Source: an uncultured Oscillospiraceae bacterium
Lineage (GTDB): Bacteria; Bacillota; Clostridia; Oscillospirales; Oscillospiraceae
NCBI GenBank assembly: GCA_947626905.1
Contig: CANQUE010000001.1
Span: 1 to 64,000 of the forward strand
Direction: 5' to 3'
Length of the DNA stretch: 64,000 nt
Shown: positions 8,164 through 16,128 of the stretch, one piece after another
Position numbering within the stretch: the first letter of the stretch is position 1
Layout of the letters: each line of letters opens with the position of its first letter
Notes under the pieces: generated by a model
The model's database searches: none
The model's input: only the letters and a program-made list of their open reading frames with translations
What the model was told of the DNA's origin: nothing
Position numbers and translations under genes: made by a program

Positions 8164-9474
8164 TCAGTCAAAAGCGGGACAGAGATCGCCGCTGCCGTCG
8201 AACAGCAGAGGCTCGGGCGGGGAAACGATCTGGCAGCGGGGATCGGCCGACAGCTCGTCCCACAGCGCCTCGGAGGCGAGAAGCTCCGACAGATGCAGCG
8301 TATCGCGAATGCGCACGATGCGGGGGGCGGAGGGATCGGGAGCGTTGCACACGCGGACCGCGAACCGCAGGGCCGTCTCATCGTTGGACAGGACGATGGG
8401 GATCCTGGCGTTCAGGAGGAAAGTGGAGGTTATGGCGTTCACGTAGGTCTTGCCCATGTCCAGCTTGTCGAAGAGCCGCTGGGTGATGATATCCGCCTGT
8501 CCGATGCCGCTGGCGGCGCCCACGGATTCCTCGGTCAGGTCGCCCATGATGAAAACAGAGGGGGGCGTCCTCGTGTTTTTGGCGATCTTCTCCGGCGCCA
8601 GAAAGCGGAGCGTCACCGCCGGGTCGGCGCAAACGCCGCTGATGTTCTTGCCTACTTTGTCCACGAACAGCACATCCAGCTTTTCCGGATAGATGGCCGG
8701 CATGTAGGATAGGGCCCGGCGCAGGAGCGCCGGCTCCTCCTGATGGATGCGCTCCGCCGGAACGCAGCAAAGCTCCGCTGTTTCGTCGTAGGCGTTCTCC
8801 AAAATGGCCACCCCGAAGATGACCGGCATGACGTCCAGCATGACGCGGCTGCTGGCCAGCAGACGCTCCTCCATACCCGCCATGCCGAGCCGGTGGCAGG
8901 TCGCCGCGCCCTTCTGCTTTCCGCAGCCGATGACGGACATCTTGATAAGGCCGCTCTGGATATCGCCGGCCAGGCCCGGATGGGCCTTCACCCGGTTGCA
9001 GAGGATGATGGCGTCCGCCTCGTGACAGAGGGTAGAAGAGCAGTAGACAGGCAGGCCGTCCGGGGTATGGCCGATCAATTCCGTATCCATGCTGGAGATG
9101 ATAGGACAACCCACGGACTGCTCCGTGATGCCATAGTGATGGAGGATACCCAGCTGGCCCTCCGCCGTAGCGGAACCGTGGCTGCCCATAGCCGGGATAA
9201 CGAAGGGAGAAGCGCCGCGGGACTTTACGGCATCCGCGATGGCCCGAAGGATCTGGGGCATATGGGCGATCTGACGGCTGCCGGCGGTGATGGCGACGCG
9301 CTGCCCGGGCAAAATGCGGCGGTAAAGATCCCGCTGCTTAAGCTGCCGGTCCAGTTCACCGGGGATGTCGTCCACTGTCCTGCCGTCAAACAGCTGCCTT
9401 ACCCGAAAGAAGCGGGGGAGGGGCACATCCTTAACAGCCTGTTCAACAATGTATCGGGTGGAAAAATCGGCCAT
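8164..9474 (-). CDS. LarA-like (DUF2088) nickel-pincer racemase/epimerase family protein
   Basis: A 436-residue protein of the LarA superfamily. LarA racemises lactate with a nickel-pincer nucleotide, and homologues act on other 2-hydroxy acids, some on sugar acids. Visible elements are ITAGSRQIAHMPQ and PAMGSHGSATAEGQ in the N-terminal domain, then NRVKAHPGLAG, SGLIKMSVIGCGKQKGA and CHR. The His in KAHP, the Lys in LIKM and the His 16 residues later in TCHR match the LarA pincer-binding His, Lys and nickel-ligand His in order. No cofactor genes (larB/C/E) are in the window. The Shine-Dalgarno AAGGAG is 9 bp before the ATG. It is divergent from the RraA/ABC operon. Confidence 0.75.
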   Translation of the reverse strand: MADFSTRYIVEQAVKDVPLPRFFRVRQLFDGRTVDDIPGELDRQLKQRDLYRRILPGQRVAITAGSRQIAHMPQILRAIADAVKSRGASPFVIPAMGSHGSATAEGQLGILHHYGITEQSVGCPIISSMDTELIGHTPDGLPVYCSSTLCHEADAIILCNRVKAHPGLAGDIQSGLIKMSVIGCGKQKGAATCHRLGMAGMEERLLASSRVMLDVMPVIFGVAILENAYDETAELCCVPAERIHQEEPALLRRALSYMPAIYPEKLDVLFVDKVGKNISGVCADPAVTLRFLAPEKIAKNTRTPPSVFIMGDLTEESVGAASGIGQADIITQRLFDKLDMGKTYVNAITSTFLLNARIPIVLSNDETALRFAVRVCNAPDPSAPRIVRIRDTLHLSELLASEALWDELSADPRCQIVSPPEPLLFDGSGDLCPAFD

Positions 9475-9519
9475 GGGTGGTACTCCTTTCTGGATTTGCT
9501 CGGATCAAAAACAAGTTTC

Positions 9520-9548
9520 AGTATATCGCGCAAAGCTCTATATGTCAA
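9520..9548 (-). promoter_or_regulatory. Sigma-A promoter of the LarA-like/DUF169 operon
   Basis: On the minus strand TTGACA (9548-9543) and TATACT (9525-9520) are separated by exactly 17 bp, a near-perfect vegetative promoter. It lies about 45 bp upstream of the LarA-like ATG. Confidence 0.8.
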
Positions 9549-9557
9549 ACGATTAAC
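9546..9557. promoter_or_regulatory. Candidate LacI-type operator at the LarA-like promoter
   Basis: AAACGATT (9547-9554) fits the central AANCGNTT core of LacI-family operators and overlaps the -35 box of the leftward promoter. The likely ligand is the LacI protein encoded at 23729-24751; this is inferred from position and core only. Confidence 0.35.
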
Positions 9558-9708
9558 TATAATTTTCCTAATTTTTTGGTAATTTACCGCAATTTTTGCT
9601 ATATCAGCGACAAAATCACAAAAGAAGAACAAAAAGTTTGACCATAAAGAACGGGATAAATGGCACAATACGGTTTTATAAAAAGGACAAAATGGGGAGT
9701 CAGGAGAA

Positions 9709-9748
9709 AGAACCGCCGTGAAGGAGAGTGAAGTCTGTTGGCGGTTCT
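9709..9748. repeat. Inverted repeat in the divergent control region
   Basis: AGAACCGCC (9709-9717) and GGCGGTTCT (9740-9748) form a perfect 9-bp inverted repeat with a 22-bp spacer. It lies between the two divergent promoters in non-coding DNA and may be a regulator site or short hairpin. Confidence 0.5.
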
Positions 9749-9756
9749 AAAAAGAG

Positions 9757-9768
9757 ATCACCGGTGAT
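9757..9768. repeat. 12-bp perfect palindrome ATCACCGGTGAT
   Basis: A symmetric 12-bp site with a central CG, located about 90 bp upstream of the rightward -35 box. Its symmetry suggests a dimeric regulator, but no protein can be assigned from sequence. Confidence 0.45.
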
Positions 9769-9823
9769 TTGCGCCGATCTATGGGAAATTTGCACAGTTT
9801 ATTGCGCAAAAAGATGGATGGGT

Positions 9824-9841
9824 TCGACAAAAAATTGTCGA
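9824..9841. repeat. Inverted repeat TCGACAA-AAAA-TTGTCGA upstream of the RraA promoter
   Basis: A perfect 7-bp inverted repeat around AAAA sits 15 bp upstream of the rightward -35 box, where an activator usually binds. The rest of the 9475-9940 gap is AT-rich and holds no ORF that I believe. Confidence 0.5.
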
Positions 9842-9856
9842 TTTTGTGTTTCTCTC

Positions 9857-9884
9857 TTGACATAGGCCCGATTTTCCATATAAT
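9857..9884 (+). promoter_or_regulatory. Consensus sigma-A promoter of the RraA/ABC/catabolic operon
   Basis: TTGACA (9857-9862) and TATAAT (9879-9884) with a 16-bp spacer are both perfect consensus hexamers. Transcription would begin near 9891, about 50 nt before the first RraA start. Such a strong core promoter normally needs a repressor, which fits the linked LacI gene. Confidence 0.85.
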
Positions 9885-9897
9885 TTTCACATAGCAG

Positions 9898-9909
9898 TTA
9901 ATCGATAAA
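9898..9909. promoter_or_regulatory. Candidate LacI-type operator just downstream of the RraA start site
   Basis: TTAATCGATAAA is a near-palindrome centred on CG, at about +7 to +18 of the rightward transcript, a classic roadblock position. Its core AATCGATA matches AANCGNTT at all but the last base. The nine-base AGTTAATCG also occurs at the leftward promoter. Inference only. Confidence 0.35.
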
Positions 9910-9940
9910 CATATTTGTGCTGCTCACAGGAGGATTCATT

Positions 9941-10603
9941 ATGAGAATGAGCCAGGAACAGCTTTCCCAGCTGGGCAAGAAGCTGTATTCCGGTCTGATC
10001 TGCGACGTACTGGATTACTTCGGTTACCGGGATCAGAGTTTCAAACGTGCGTTCGTCCCCGTCCGGGAGGATATGTCCGTGTTTGGATACGCCTTTCCCG
10101 TCACGGCGGAGCGTGTGGACACCATGATCGAGAATGCTCTGGTGAGCCAGTGCATCTCCGTGGATGAGGTGAAGGAAGGGGACGTGTACCTTCTGACCAC
10201 GAAGGACGGCGACTATCACGGCGCTGTCTGGGGCGAGCTGATGTCCACGGGCGTGCGGGCCCACGGAGGCGTCGGCGCCATCATCGACGGTATGCTCCGG
10301 GATACAAAACAGGTCCTGGCGATGGATTTTCCTGTCATCTCCCGCGGTCATCTTCCCACCACTTCCAAGGGACGCACGGAGATCACAGCCTGGAACGTTC
10401 CCGTTACCATCGACGGCGTGCTCGTCCGGCCGGGCGATCTGATCTTCGGCGATGTGGACGGGGTCGTGGTGATCCCCGCCGAGGCCATCGATAAGGTCCT
10501 GGACCGTTGCGCCCGCATCATGGAGAATGAGAATGTGACCCGGGATCTGATCGCCGCCGGCGCGTCCGTGGCGGAAACATATATGAAGATCGGCGCGATC
10601 TGA
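9941..10603 (+). CDS. RraA-family aldolase-like protein (first of tandem pair)
   Basis: A 220-residue member of the RraA / 4-hydroxy-4-methyl-2-oxoglutarate aldolase family, class II pyruvate aldolases that cleave branched hydroxy-oxo acids; some members decarboxylate oxaloacetate. I start it at ATG 9941, six bases after AGGAGGA, rather than at the upstream GTG. The family core is present: GGVGAIIDGMLRD (with the Arg-Asp active-site pair), a G-D-x-D-G motif in FGDVDGVVVIP, and VRPGDLIFGD. Retention of Arg-Asp favours an aldolase over the non-enzymatic RNase E inhibitor. It heads the operon. The substrate is unknown. Confidence 0.85.
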   Translation: MRMSQEQLSQLGKKLYSGLICDVLDYFGYRDQSFKRAFVPVREDMSVFGYAFPVTAERVDTMIENALVSQCISVDEVKEGDVYLLTTKDGDYHGAVWGELMSTGVRAHGGVGAIIDGMLRDTKQVLAMDFPVISRGHLPTTSKGRTEITAWNVPVTIDGVLVRPGDLIFGDVDGVVVIPAEAIDKVLDRCARIMENENVTRDLIAAGASVAETYMKIGAI

Positions 10604-10649
10604 CGCCTGGCGCCGTTAGCTTTTGTCAATAATAGGAGGAATAACAACC

Positions 10650-11336
10650 ATGAAAGACTGTAAAGATCTGATCGTCAAAGATTTTCCGAAGCCCGCTCCC
10701 GAGATCGTGGAGGGCTTCAAGAAGGTGTCCGTCGCCACCGCCCACGAGGCGATGGGCCGGCTGGGTTATCTGGACCCCGCCATCCACCAGCTTTATCCCG
10801 GTATGAAGGTCTGCGGCACCGCGGTGACCTGCGAGTGCAAGGAGATGGATAACCTGACGCTCCACGCCGCCATCCATGTTTCCCATCCCGGGGACGTGAT
10901 CGTGTGCACCATGGGCAACTACCCTGAGCAGGGACCCTTTGGCGACTGCATGGCTACCGCCGCCATGATGAAGGGCGTGCAGGGCCTTGTCATCGACAGC
11001 GGCGTCCGCGACGGCGAAACGATCAAAGAGCTGGGCTTCAACGTGTTCAGCAAGGGCCACTGTGTCAACGGCACCGTGAAAGAACAGTTCGGCACCGTGA
11101 ACCATCCCATCGCCATCGGCGGCCAGGTGGTCAATCCCGGCGATATCGTGATCGGAGACGACGACGGCGTGGTGGTCGTGCCCCGGCAGATCGCCGCCCA
11201 GGTCCTGGAGGCCTCCCTGCAGCGGCTGGACAACGAGGTGGGCATCCGGGCGAAGTTCGAGGCGGGCACCGACTCCTGGGAGTTGAGCGGCTTCGGCGAG
11301 AAGATGAAGGCCAAGGGCATCGACCTGGGCATCTGA
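10650..11336 (+). CDS. RraA-family aldolase-like protein (second of tandem pair)
   Basis: A 228-residue paralogue of the preceding gene. ATG 10650 is chosen because AATAGGAGGA lies 9 bp upstream; an in-frame start 27 bp earlier would overlap that site. Core motifs are LVIDSGVRDGETIKELGF (active-site Arg-Asp) and PGDIVIGDDDGVVVVP. The first protein has a quite different middle region, so this is an old duplication, perhaps giving a hetero-oligomer or two substrates. Family members need Mg or Mn. Confidence 0.86.
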   Translation: MKDCKDLIVKDFPKPAPEIVEGFKKVSVATAHEAMGRLGYLDPAIHQLYPGMKVCGTAVTCECKEMDNLTLHAAIHVSHPGDVIVCTMGNYPEQGPFGDCMATAAMMKGVQGLVIDSGVRDGETIKELGFNVFSKGHCVNGTVKEQFGTVNHPIAIGGQVVNPGDIVIGDDDGVVVVPRQIAAQVLEASLQRLDNEVGIRAKFEAGTDSWELSGFGEKMKAKGIDLGI

Positions 11337-11390
11337 AAGGGAAGGGCGCTCTCCGGCGAATCCACACGCGTACTTCGCGCCCGTCTAAAA

Positions 11391-11421
11391 ATGTGACCCC
11401 GAGGGGCGACCCTCGAAACAT
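11391..11421 (+). other. Hairpin upstream of the substrate-binding protein gene
   Basis: CGAGGG (11400-11405) pairs with CCCTCG (11410-11415) around a GCGA tetraloop, flanked by ATGT/ACAT. It lies between the second RraA gene and the ribosome binding site (GGAGG, 11441) of the binding protein. Probably an mRNA processing or stability element; no T-run for termination. Confidence 0.4.
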
Positions 11422-11452
11422 ACACCGAAAACAGTTTTAAGGAGGAACAAAC

Positions 11453-13090
11453 GTGAAAAAGCTCATTTGCCTTTTGCTCGCGATGCTCATCATGGCGAGC
11501 ATGCTGGTCGGTTGCGGAGGGAACTCCTCTTCCGACAAAACCGACGGCTGGTCCGGCGAACCGGCGGCGGATGCCGGCACCGACGCCAAGGAGCCGGCGG
11601 CGGAAACCGGCGGCGAAGGCGGCTCTGAGGGCGGCAGCAAAGTCGTTTCCATCGCCATCAGCGAGAACCTGTTCGATCTTGACCCCCTGAACAGCAACTC
11701 CATGCCCGCCCGTGTCAACACCTTCAACGTGTACGAGCCTCTGATGGAGTTCGACCACAAGGGCACCTCCGGTGAGTTCACCTACTGCCTGGCGACCGAG
11801 CACTCCGTGGACGACACCGGCTGCGTCTGGACCTTCAAGCTGCGCGAGGGCGTGAAGTTCCATAACGGCGAGGACTTCAACGCCGACGACGTGGTCTGCA
11901 CCTTCCAGCGCCTGGTGGACGATCCCTCTCTGTCCTGCGCCAACCAGTTCTGGCCCTATCTGGAGTCCGTTGAGAAGATCGACGACTACACCGTGAGCAT
12001 CAAGACCAGCCAGCCCTATGCCGCTACGCTGATCTCCGTTTGCTACACGCCCATCATCCCCAATGAGGCTTATGCCGAGCTGGGCGCCGACCTGTTCATC
12101 AACGGCGCTATGTACGGCACCGGCCCCTGGATATTCGACGAGTGGGTCGACGGCGCTTATACCCATTACTACAAGAACCCGGATTACTGGAACAAGGAAA
12201 ACTACGATCCCTACTATGATGAGATGTACACCCGCTACATCCTTGAGTCCAGCTCCGCTCTGGCCGCGCACCTGTCCGGCGAGGTGGACGCCTATGTGCC
12301 CGCCAACGGCATCGACACCGGCCTGCTGAGCCAGTATGAAGGCCGCGACGACATCACTCTGACCTCCATCGACACCGGTACGTTCAACTACTTCGGCTTC
12401 AACTGCGCCAACGGCGCTTTCGCCGACATCAACTGCCGCATGGCCTTTGAGTATGCCCTGGACCGCCAGCTGATCTGCGACACCATCTATGGCGGTGCCG
12501 CCAAGGTCCCCAACTCCGTGGTCATGGACTGCGTACCCGGCTATGATCCCACCCTGGAGCCCTATGAGTACGACCCCGAGCTGGCGAAGGAATATCTGGC
12601 GAAGAGCTCCTATGACGGCCATGAGATCGTTCTGTACTCCTCCACCGGCCTGAACCTGTCCGAGGAAGCCATGCTGGCCTGCTCCGAGATGCTCAATGCC
12701 GTGGGCTTCAACACCTCCGTTTCCATCGTGGAAGGCGCCACCTTCACCACCATTCGGAAAGAGGGCAACTATGAGGTGTTCTACATCAACGACATGACCG
12801 TGGGCGGCGATATCTCCAAGTATATCGCCCAGAAGATCACCGGCGACTCCCACAAGCACGGCCTGAAGGACGAAAAGCTCATGGAGCTTGCCACCGGCAT
12901 TCTGCTCACCATCGATCCTGACGAGCGCGCCGAGATCTCCAAGGAGTATGCCCGTTATACCCGTGAGATCGCCGCTCCTCACTCCATCATGGCGCAGTTC
13001 AACTGCACTTACGCCATCGACAACGACGTGACCGGCATCGATCTGTGGACCGACGGGACCTACGGGTTCAAGTATGTGGATCACGTCTGA
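11453..13090 (+). CDS. ABC transporter substrate-binding lipoprotein, family 5 (DppA/OppA-like)
   Basis: A 545-residue extracellular solute-binding protein. The first 20 residues form a lipoprotein signal peptide ending in the lipobox LVGC (Cys 21), followed by a Ser/Gly/Asp/Glu-rich linker to about residue 62. The family-5 fold is shown by the opening LDPLNSNSMPARVNTFNVYEPL-type region, VWTFKLREGVKFHNG and FNADDVVCTFQRL. Family-5 proteins bind peptides, nickel complexes, opines and some sugars; the catabolic neighbours favour a non-peptide ligand here (inference). GTG start with GGAGG 7 bp upstream. Hairpins on both sides suggest separately tuned expression. Confidence 0.92.
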   Translation: MKKLICLLLAMLIMASMLVGCGGNSSSDKTDGWSGEPAADAGTDAKEPAAETGGEGGSEGGSKVVSIAISENLFDLDPLNSNSMPARVNTFNVYEPLMEFDHKGTSGEFTYCLATEHSVDDTGCVWTFKLREGVKFHNGEDFNADDVVCTFQRLVDDPSLSCANQFWPYLESVEKIDDYTVSIKTSQPYAATLISVCYTPIIPNEAYAELGADLFINGAMYGTGPWIFDEWVDGAYTHYYKNPDYWNKENYDPYYDEMYTRYILESSSALAAHLSGEVDAYVPANGIDTGLLSQYEGRDDITLTSIDTGTFNYFGFNCANGAFADINCRMAFEYALDRQLICDTIYGGAAKVPNSVVMDCVPGYDPTLEPYEYDPELAKEYLAKSSYDGHEIVLYSSTGLNLSEEAMLACSEMLNAVGFNTSVSIVEGATFTTIRKEGNYEVFYINDMTVGGDISKYIAQKITGDSHKHGLKDEKLMELATGILLTIDPDERAEISKEYARYTREIAAPHSIMAQFNCTYAIDNDVTGIDLWTDGTYGFKYVDHV

Positions 13091-13123
13091 GCAGCGCATA
13101 TAGCAAATACCCCTCTACTGGCC

Positions 13124-13151
13124 TATGGGGCAGACAGTAGTCTGCCCCATA
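13124..13151 (+). other. Intercistronic hairpin after the substrate-binding protein gene
   Basis: A 12-bp perfect stem (13124-13135 with 13140-13151) and AGTA loop, without a T-run. It sits in the 203-bp gap before the permeases, which otherwise shows no gene. Such stems commonly protect the 3' end of binding-protein mRNA so that it outnumbers the permease message. Confidence 0.55.
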
Positions 13152-13293
13152 TGTTTCAATCTGACGGACGGCCCTATGGCCGCCCGGACGAGCAGCCGCC
13201 GCGCCTTTGCGATGGCTGACGCCGGTCCCCGCTGGCCGCTGGCGGGGGATGTGACCGGTCCGCTGATCGCGCAGCGGCAGAATGGAGATTGCT

Positions 13294-14214
13294 ATGGGAA
13301 ATTATATTCTGCGGCGGATCGGACAGACGCTGATCGTGCTGGTCTGCGTTTCCCTGGTGGCGTTTTTCCTGATCCGTCTGGCGCCGGGCAGCCCCGCGGT
13401 GCTGCTGCTGGGCGATGGCGCTACGGATGAGCAGATCGCCGCGAAGGAAGCGGAGCTTGGCCTGGATAAGCCGCTGTATGTCCAGTATTTCCGATACATT
13501 GCCGGCGTGTTCAGAGGCGATCTGGGCATGTCGACCCAGTATCGTATGCCGGTGTCTGACCTGATCGCCAACCGGCTGCCGAACACCCTGCGCCTGGCGT
13601 TCTTCACGGTGCTGCTTGGTCTGGCCCTGTGTATCCCGCTGGGCATCGTCGCCGGCTCCCACCGAGGCACGGCCATCGACTTTTTCGCCATGTTCTTCGC
13701 CCTGCTGGGCCAGTCCATGGCCACGATCTGGATCGCAGTGCTCAACGTGTACGTCTTTTCCGTCGTTTTGGGCTGGCTCCCCGCGGTGGGCACAGGCACA
13801 TGGGCGCACTACGTCCTGCCGGTGGTGACCCTGGGCTATCCTCTGGCGGCAGAGACCACCCGTATCGGCAGGTCCGGCATGATCGACACGCTGAACGAGG
13901 ACTTCATCACCGCCACCCACGCCAAAGGCATTCGTCCGTCAGTGGTCCATTGGAAGTATGCTTTCAAGAACGCCGTCTGCCCGGTCATCACTTTGGTGGG
14001 CATGCGCCTGGGCGCGTTCCTGGCCGGCGCGATCGTGGTAGAGTCCATCTATTCCTGGCCTGGGATCGGTCAGCTGCTGAAAACGTCAGTGGGCAACCGG
14101 GACTATCAGCTGGTGCAGTCGCTGCTGCTCCTGTCGGCGTTCCTGTTCGCGCTCGTCAACCTGTTGGTCGATATCATCAACTCCTTGATCGACCCGCGCA
14201 TCGTGCTGGAATAA
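13294..14214 (+). CDS. ABC transporter permease, DppB/OppB-like
   Basis: The first membrane subunit of the family-5 importer, 306 residues with six membrane segments. ATG 13294 is used because GGAG lies 6 bp upstream; the ATG four codons earlier lacks a site. The N-terminal MGNYILRRIGQTL and QYFRYIAGVFRGDLGMS are typical of DppB. The cytoplasmic EAA loop, which docks on the ATPases, is near TRIGRSGMIDTLNEDFI and AKGI. The C-terminus NSLIDPRIVLE is also standard. Confidence 0.95.
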   Translation: MGNYILRRIGQTLIVLVCVSLVAFFLIRLAPGSPAVLLLGDGATDEQIAAKEAELGLDKPLYVQYFRYIAGVFRGDLGMSTQYRMPVSDLIANRLPNTLRLAFFTVLLGLALCIPLGIVAGSHRGTAIDFFAMFFALLGQSMATIWIAVLNVYVFSVVLGWLPAVGTGTWAHYVLPVVTLGYPLAAETTRIGRSGMIDTLNEDFITATHAKGIRPSVVHWKYAFKNAVCPVITLVGMRLGAFLAGAIVVESIYSWPGIGQLLKTSVGNRDYQLVQSLLLLSAFLFALVNLLVDIINSLIDPRIVLE

Positions 14215-14226
14215 GGAGGATACCCC

Positions 14227-15081
14227 ATGAATCGAAAGATCATCGCGCAGCGGATGCGCAAGAATCCGTTTTTCATCGTCGGCACGATCACATGCACGGT
14301 CATCATCGTCTGCCTGTTCGTCATTCCTTATTTCATTCCCTTTGACGCCCAGGCCAACTCTCTGACGGAAATGTTCGGCAAGCCCGATTGGTTTTCCAAG
14401 GGCTTTGAGGGCCATATCTTCGGCACGGACCAGATGGGCCGCGATATTTTGGCCCGCCTGCTGCTGGGCGGCAAGATCTCCCTGGCCATCGCCTTCGTGG
14501 TGGTGTTCATCCAGGTGGTGGTCGGCACGGTGCTGGGCCTGATCGCGGGCTACTTTGGCGGCATAGTGGACTCGATCATCATGCGCACGTGCGATGTGGT
14601 GCTGTCCATCCCGAACCTGGTGCTGGCGCTGGCCATCATGGCCGTGCTGGGCACGAGCGTGGTGAACCTGGTGGCGGTGCTGAGCTTCTCCGGCTGGGTG
14701 CAGTTCTGCAAGCTGACGCGCAACAACGTGAAGGTGGCCAGCAATATGGAGTATGTGCACGCCTCCCAGGCGCTCGGCTCCGGCAGCGCCCGGGTCATGT
14801 TCCGGCAGATATTCCCCAACGTTACCACCCACATCATCATCCTGGCCAGCCAGCGTATCGGCTGGGTCATCCTGCTGGAGTCCTCTCTCAGCTTCCTGAG
14901 CCTGGGCATTCCGGCTCCCACGCCTTCCTGGGGCAATATGATCGCCAACGGACGCGAGTATCTGACGCTCTATCCCTGGATCGCCCTGGTGCCCGGCGTA
15001 GCGCTGATGTTCGTCGTGCTGGGATTCAACTTCCTGGGCGACGGGCTGCGGGACGTGCTTGATCCCAAGCGTACCTCCTAA
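14227..15081 (+). CDS. ABC transporter permease, DppC/OppC-like
   Basis: The second membrane subunit of the importer, 284 residues. It has the N-terminal cytoplasmic stretch and first membrane helix (FFIVGTITCTVIIVCLFVI), the DppC signature GTDQMGRDILARLLLGGK, an EAA loop around EYVHASQALGSGSARV, and the C-terminal FNFLGDGLRDVLDPK. It follows DppB by 12 bp with AAGGAGG upstream. Confidence 0.95.
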   Translation: MNRKIIAQRMRKNPFFIVGTITCTVIIVCLFVIPYFIPFDAQANSLTEMFGKPDWFSKGFEGHIFGTDQMGRDILARLLLGGKISLAIAFVVVFIQVVVGTVLGLIAGYFGGIVDSIIMRTCDVVLSIPNLVLALAIMAVLGTSVVNLVAVLSFSGWVQFCKLTRNNVKVASNMEYVHASQALGSGSARVMFRQIFPNVTTHIIILASQRIGWVILLESSLSFLSLGIPAPTPSWGNMIANGREYLTLYPWIALVPGVALMFVVLGFNFLGDGLRDVLDPKRTS

Positions 15082-15099
15082 TACGAGAGGAGACGAGCA

Positions 15100-16128
15100 A
15101 TGGAACAGTTACTAGAAATCAAGGACCTGCGGGTGCAGTTCAAAACAGAACGGGCCACCAGCAACGCCCTCAACGGCGTGACGCTCTCCATCGGCAAGGG
15201 CGAGTCCCTGGGCCTGGTGGGTGAAACGGGCGCCGGAAAGACTACCACGGCGCTGTCCATCCTGCGGCTGCTGCCCGATGCCGCCCGGATCTTGGACGGG
15301 AGCATCACCTTTGACGGCCAGAACGTGTTCGATATGACCGGCGCCGGCAACGATCTGAGCAGCCGGCAGTATAAAAAGCTGCTGGAAAAACAGGGCATCA
15401 GCGAAACAGAGATGCGGAAGATCCGCGGCAATAAGATCGCCATGATCTTCCAAAACCCCCTGACCGCCCTGAACCCGGTGTTCACCGTTGGCGAGCAGAT
15501 CGCCATGGTGCTGCGGGTGCACAGAGGCATGGGCAAGCGGGAGGCCATGGAATACGCCGGAAAGCTCCTGGAGCAGGTGGGCATCGCCAGCTATCGCGTG
15601 AAGGATTATCCCGGCCAGTTCTCCGGCGGCATGCGCCAGCGGGTGGGTATCGCCGCGGGCATCGCCTGCAACCCGGAGCTGCTCATCGCGGACGAGCCCA
15701 CCACAGCGCTGGACGTGACGATCCAGGCCCAGATCCTGGAGCTGATGAAGCAGCTTCAGACCCAGCATAAGACGTCGCTGCTCATGATAACCCATAACCT
15801 GGGCATCATCTCGGAGCTGTGCCAGAAGGTGGCGGTCATGTACGGCGGCCAGATCATCGAGTACGGCACGGTGGACGCCGTTTTCCGCGATCCTCTGCAT
15901 CCCTATACCAGGGGCCTTTTGGGCGCGCTGCCCAATCTGGAAGGCGACCGGGAGCGTCTGGTGGCCATCCCGGGCAAGATCGCCGATCCCCAGAATCTTC
16001 CCAATGGCTGCTATTTCAATCCCCGGTGCGAGCACAAATGCGCCGTGTGCGAGAGCAAGCAGCCGGAGATGATCAAGATAAGCGACGACCACTTCGTCGC
16101 GTGCTTCCAGGCGAAGGGAGGAGTCTGA
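15100..16128 (+). CDS. ABC transporter ATP-binding protein, DppD/OppD-like
   Basis: The first of two ATPases that power the importer. The 342-residue protein shows Walker [10 protein letters not shown], the Q-loop in [12 protein letters not shown], the signature [13 protein letters not shown], Walker [14 protein letters not shown] and the switch His in MITHNLG. The C-terminal oligopeptide-transporter domain carries Cys residues ([14 protein letters not shown]) that hold an iron-sulphur cluster in some Dpp/Opp ATPases. Confidence 0.95.
   Translation: MEQLLEIKDLRVQFKTERATSNALNGVTLSIGKGESLGLVGETGAGKTTTALSILRLLPDAARILDGSITFDGQNVFDMTGAGNDLSSRQYKKLLEKQGISETEMRKIRGNKIAMIFQNPLTALNPVFTVGEQIAMVLRVHRGMGKREAMEYAGKLLEQVGIASYRVKDYPGQFSGGMRQRVGIAAGIACNPELLIADEPTTALDVTIQAQILELMKQLQTQHKTSLLMITHNLGIISELCQKVAVMYGGQIIEYGTVDAVFRDPLHPYTRGLLGALPNLEGDRERLVAIPGKIADPQNLPNGCYFNPRCEHKCAVCESKQPEMIKISDDHFVACFQAKGGV

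Noticed and set aside
6898-8712. 604-residue plus-strand open frame
   Set aside because: It crosses the DUF554 gene out of frame, a terminator hairpin and two minus-strand genes; composition is artefactual.
9475-9940. Riboswitch or small RNA in the divergent gap
   Set aside because: The dyads lie upstream of both transcription starts and do not form a known riboswitch architecture; DNA-level operators are more likely.
10919-13099. 726-residue open frame on the minus strand
   Set aside because: It lies opposite the second RraA gene and the binding-protein gene, both with clear families and ribosome binding sites. Its Val/Gly/His-rich, domain-free product is typical of antisense shadow in GC-rich DNA.
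13125-13430. Possible small gene between binding protein and permease
   Set aside because: It runs through an intercistronic hairpin and overlaps the permease out of frame, without a good ribosome binding site.
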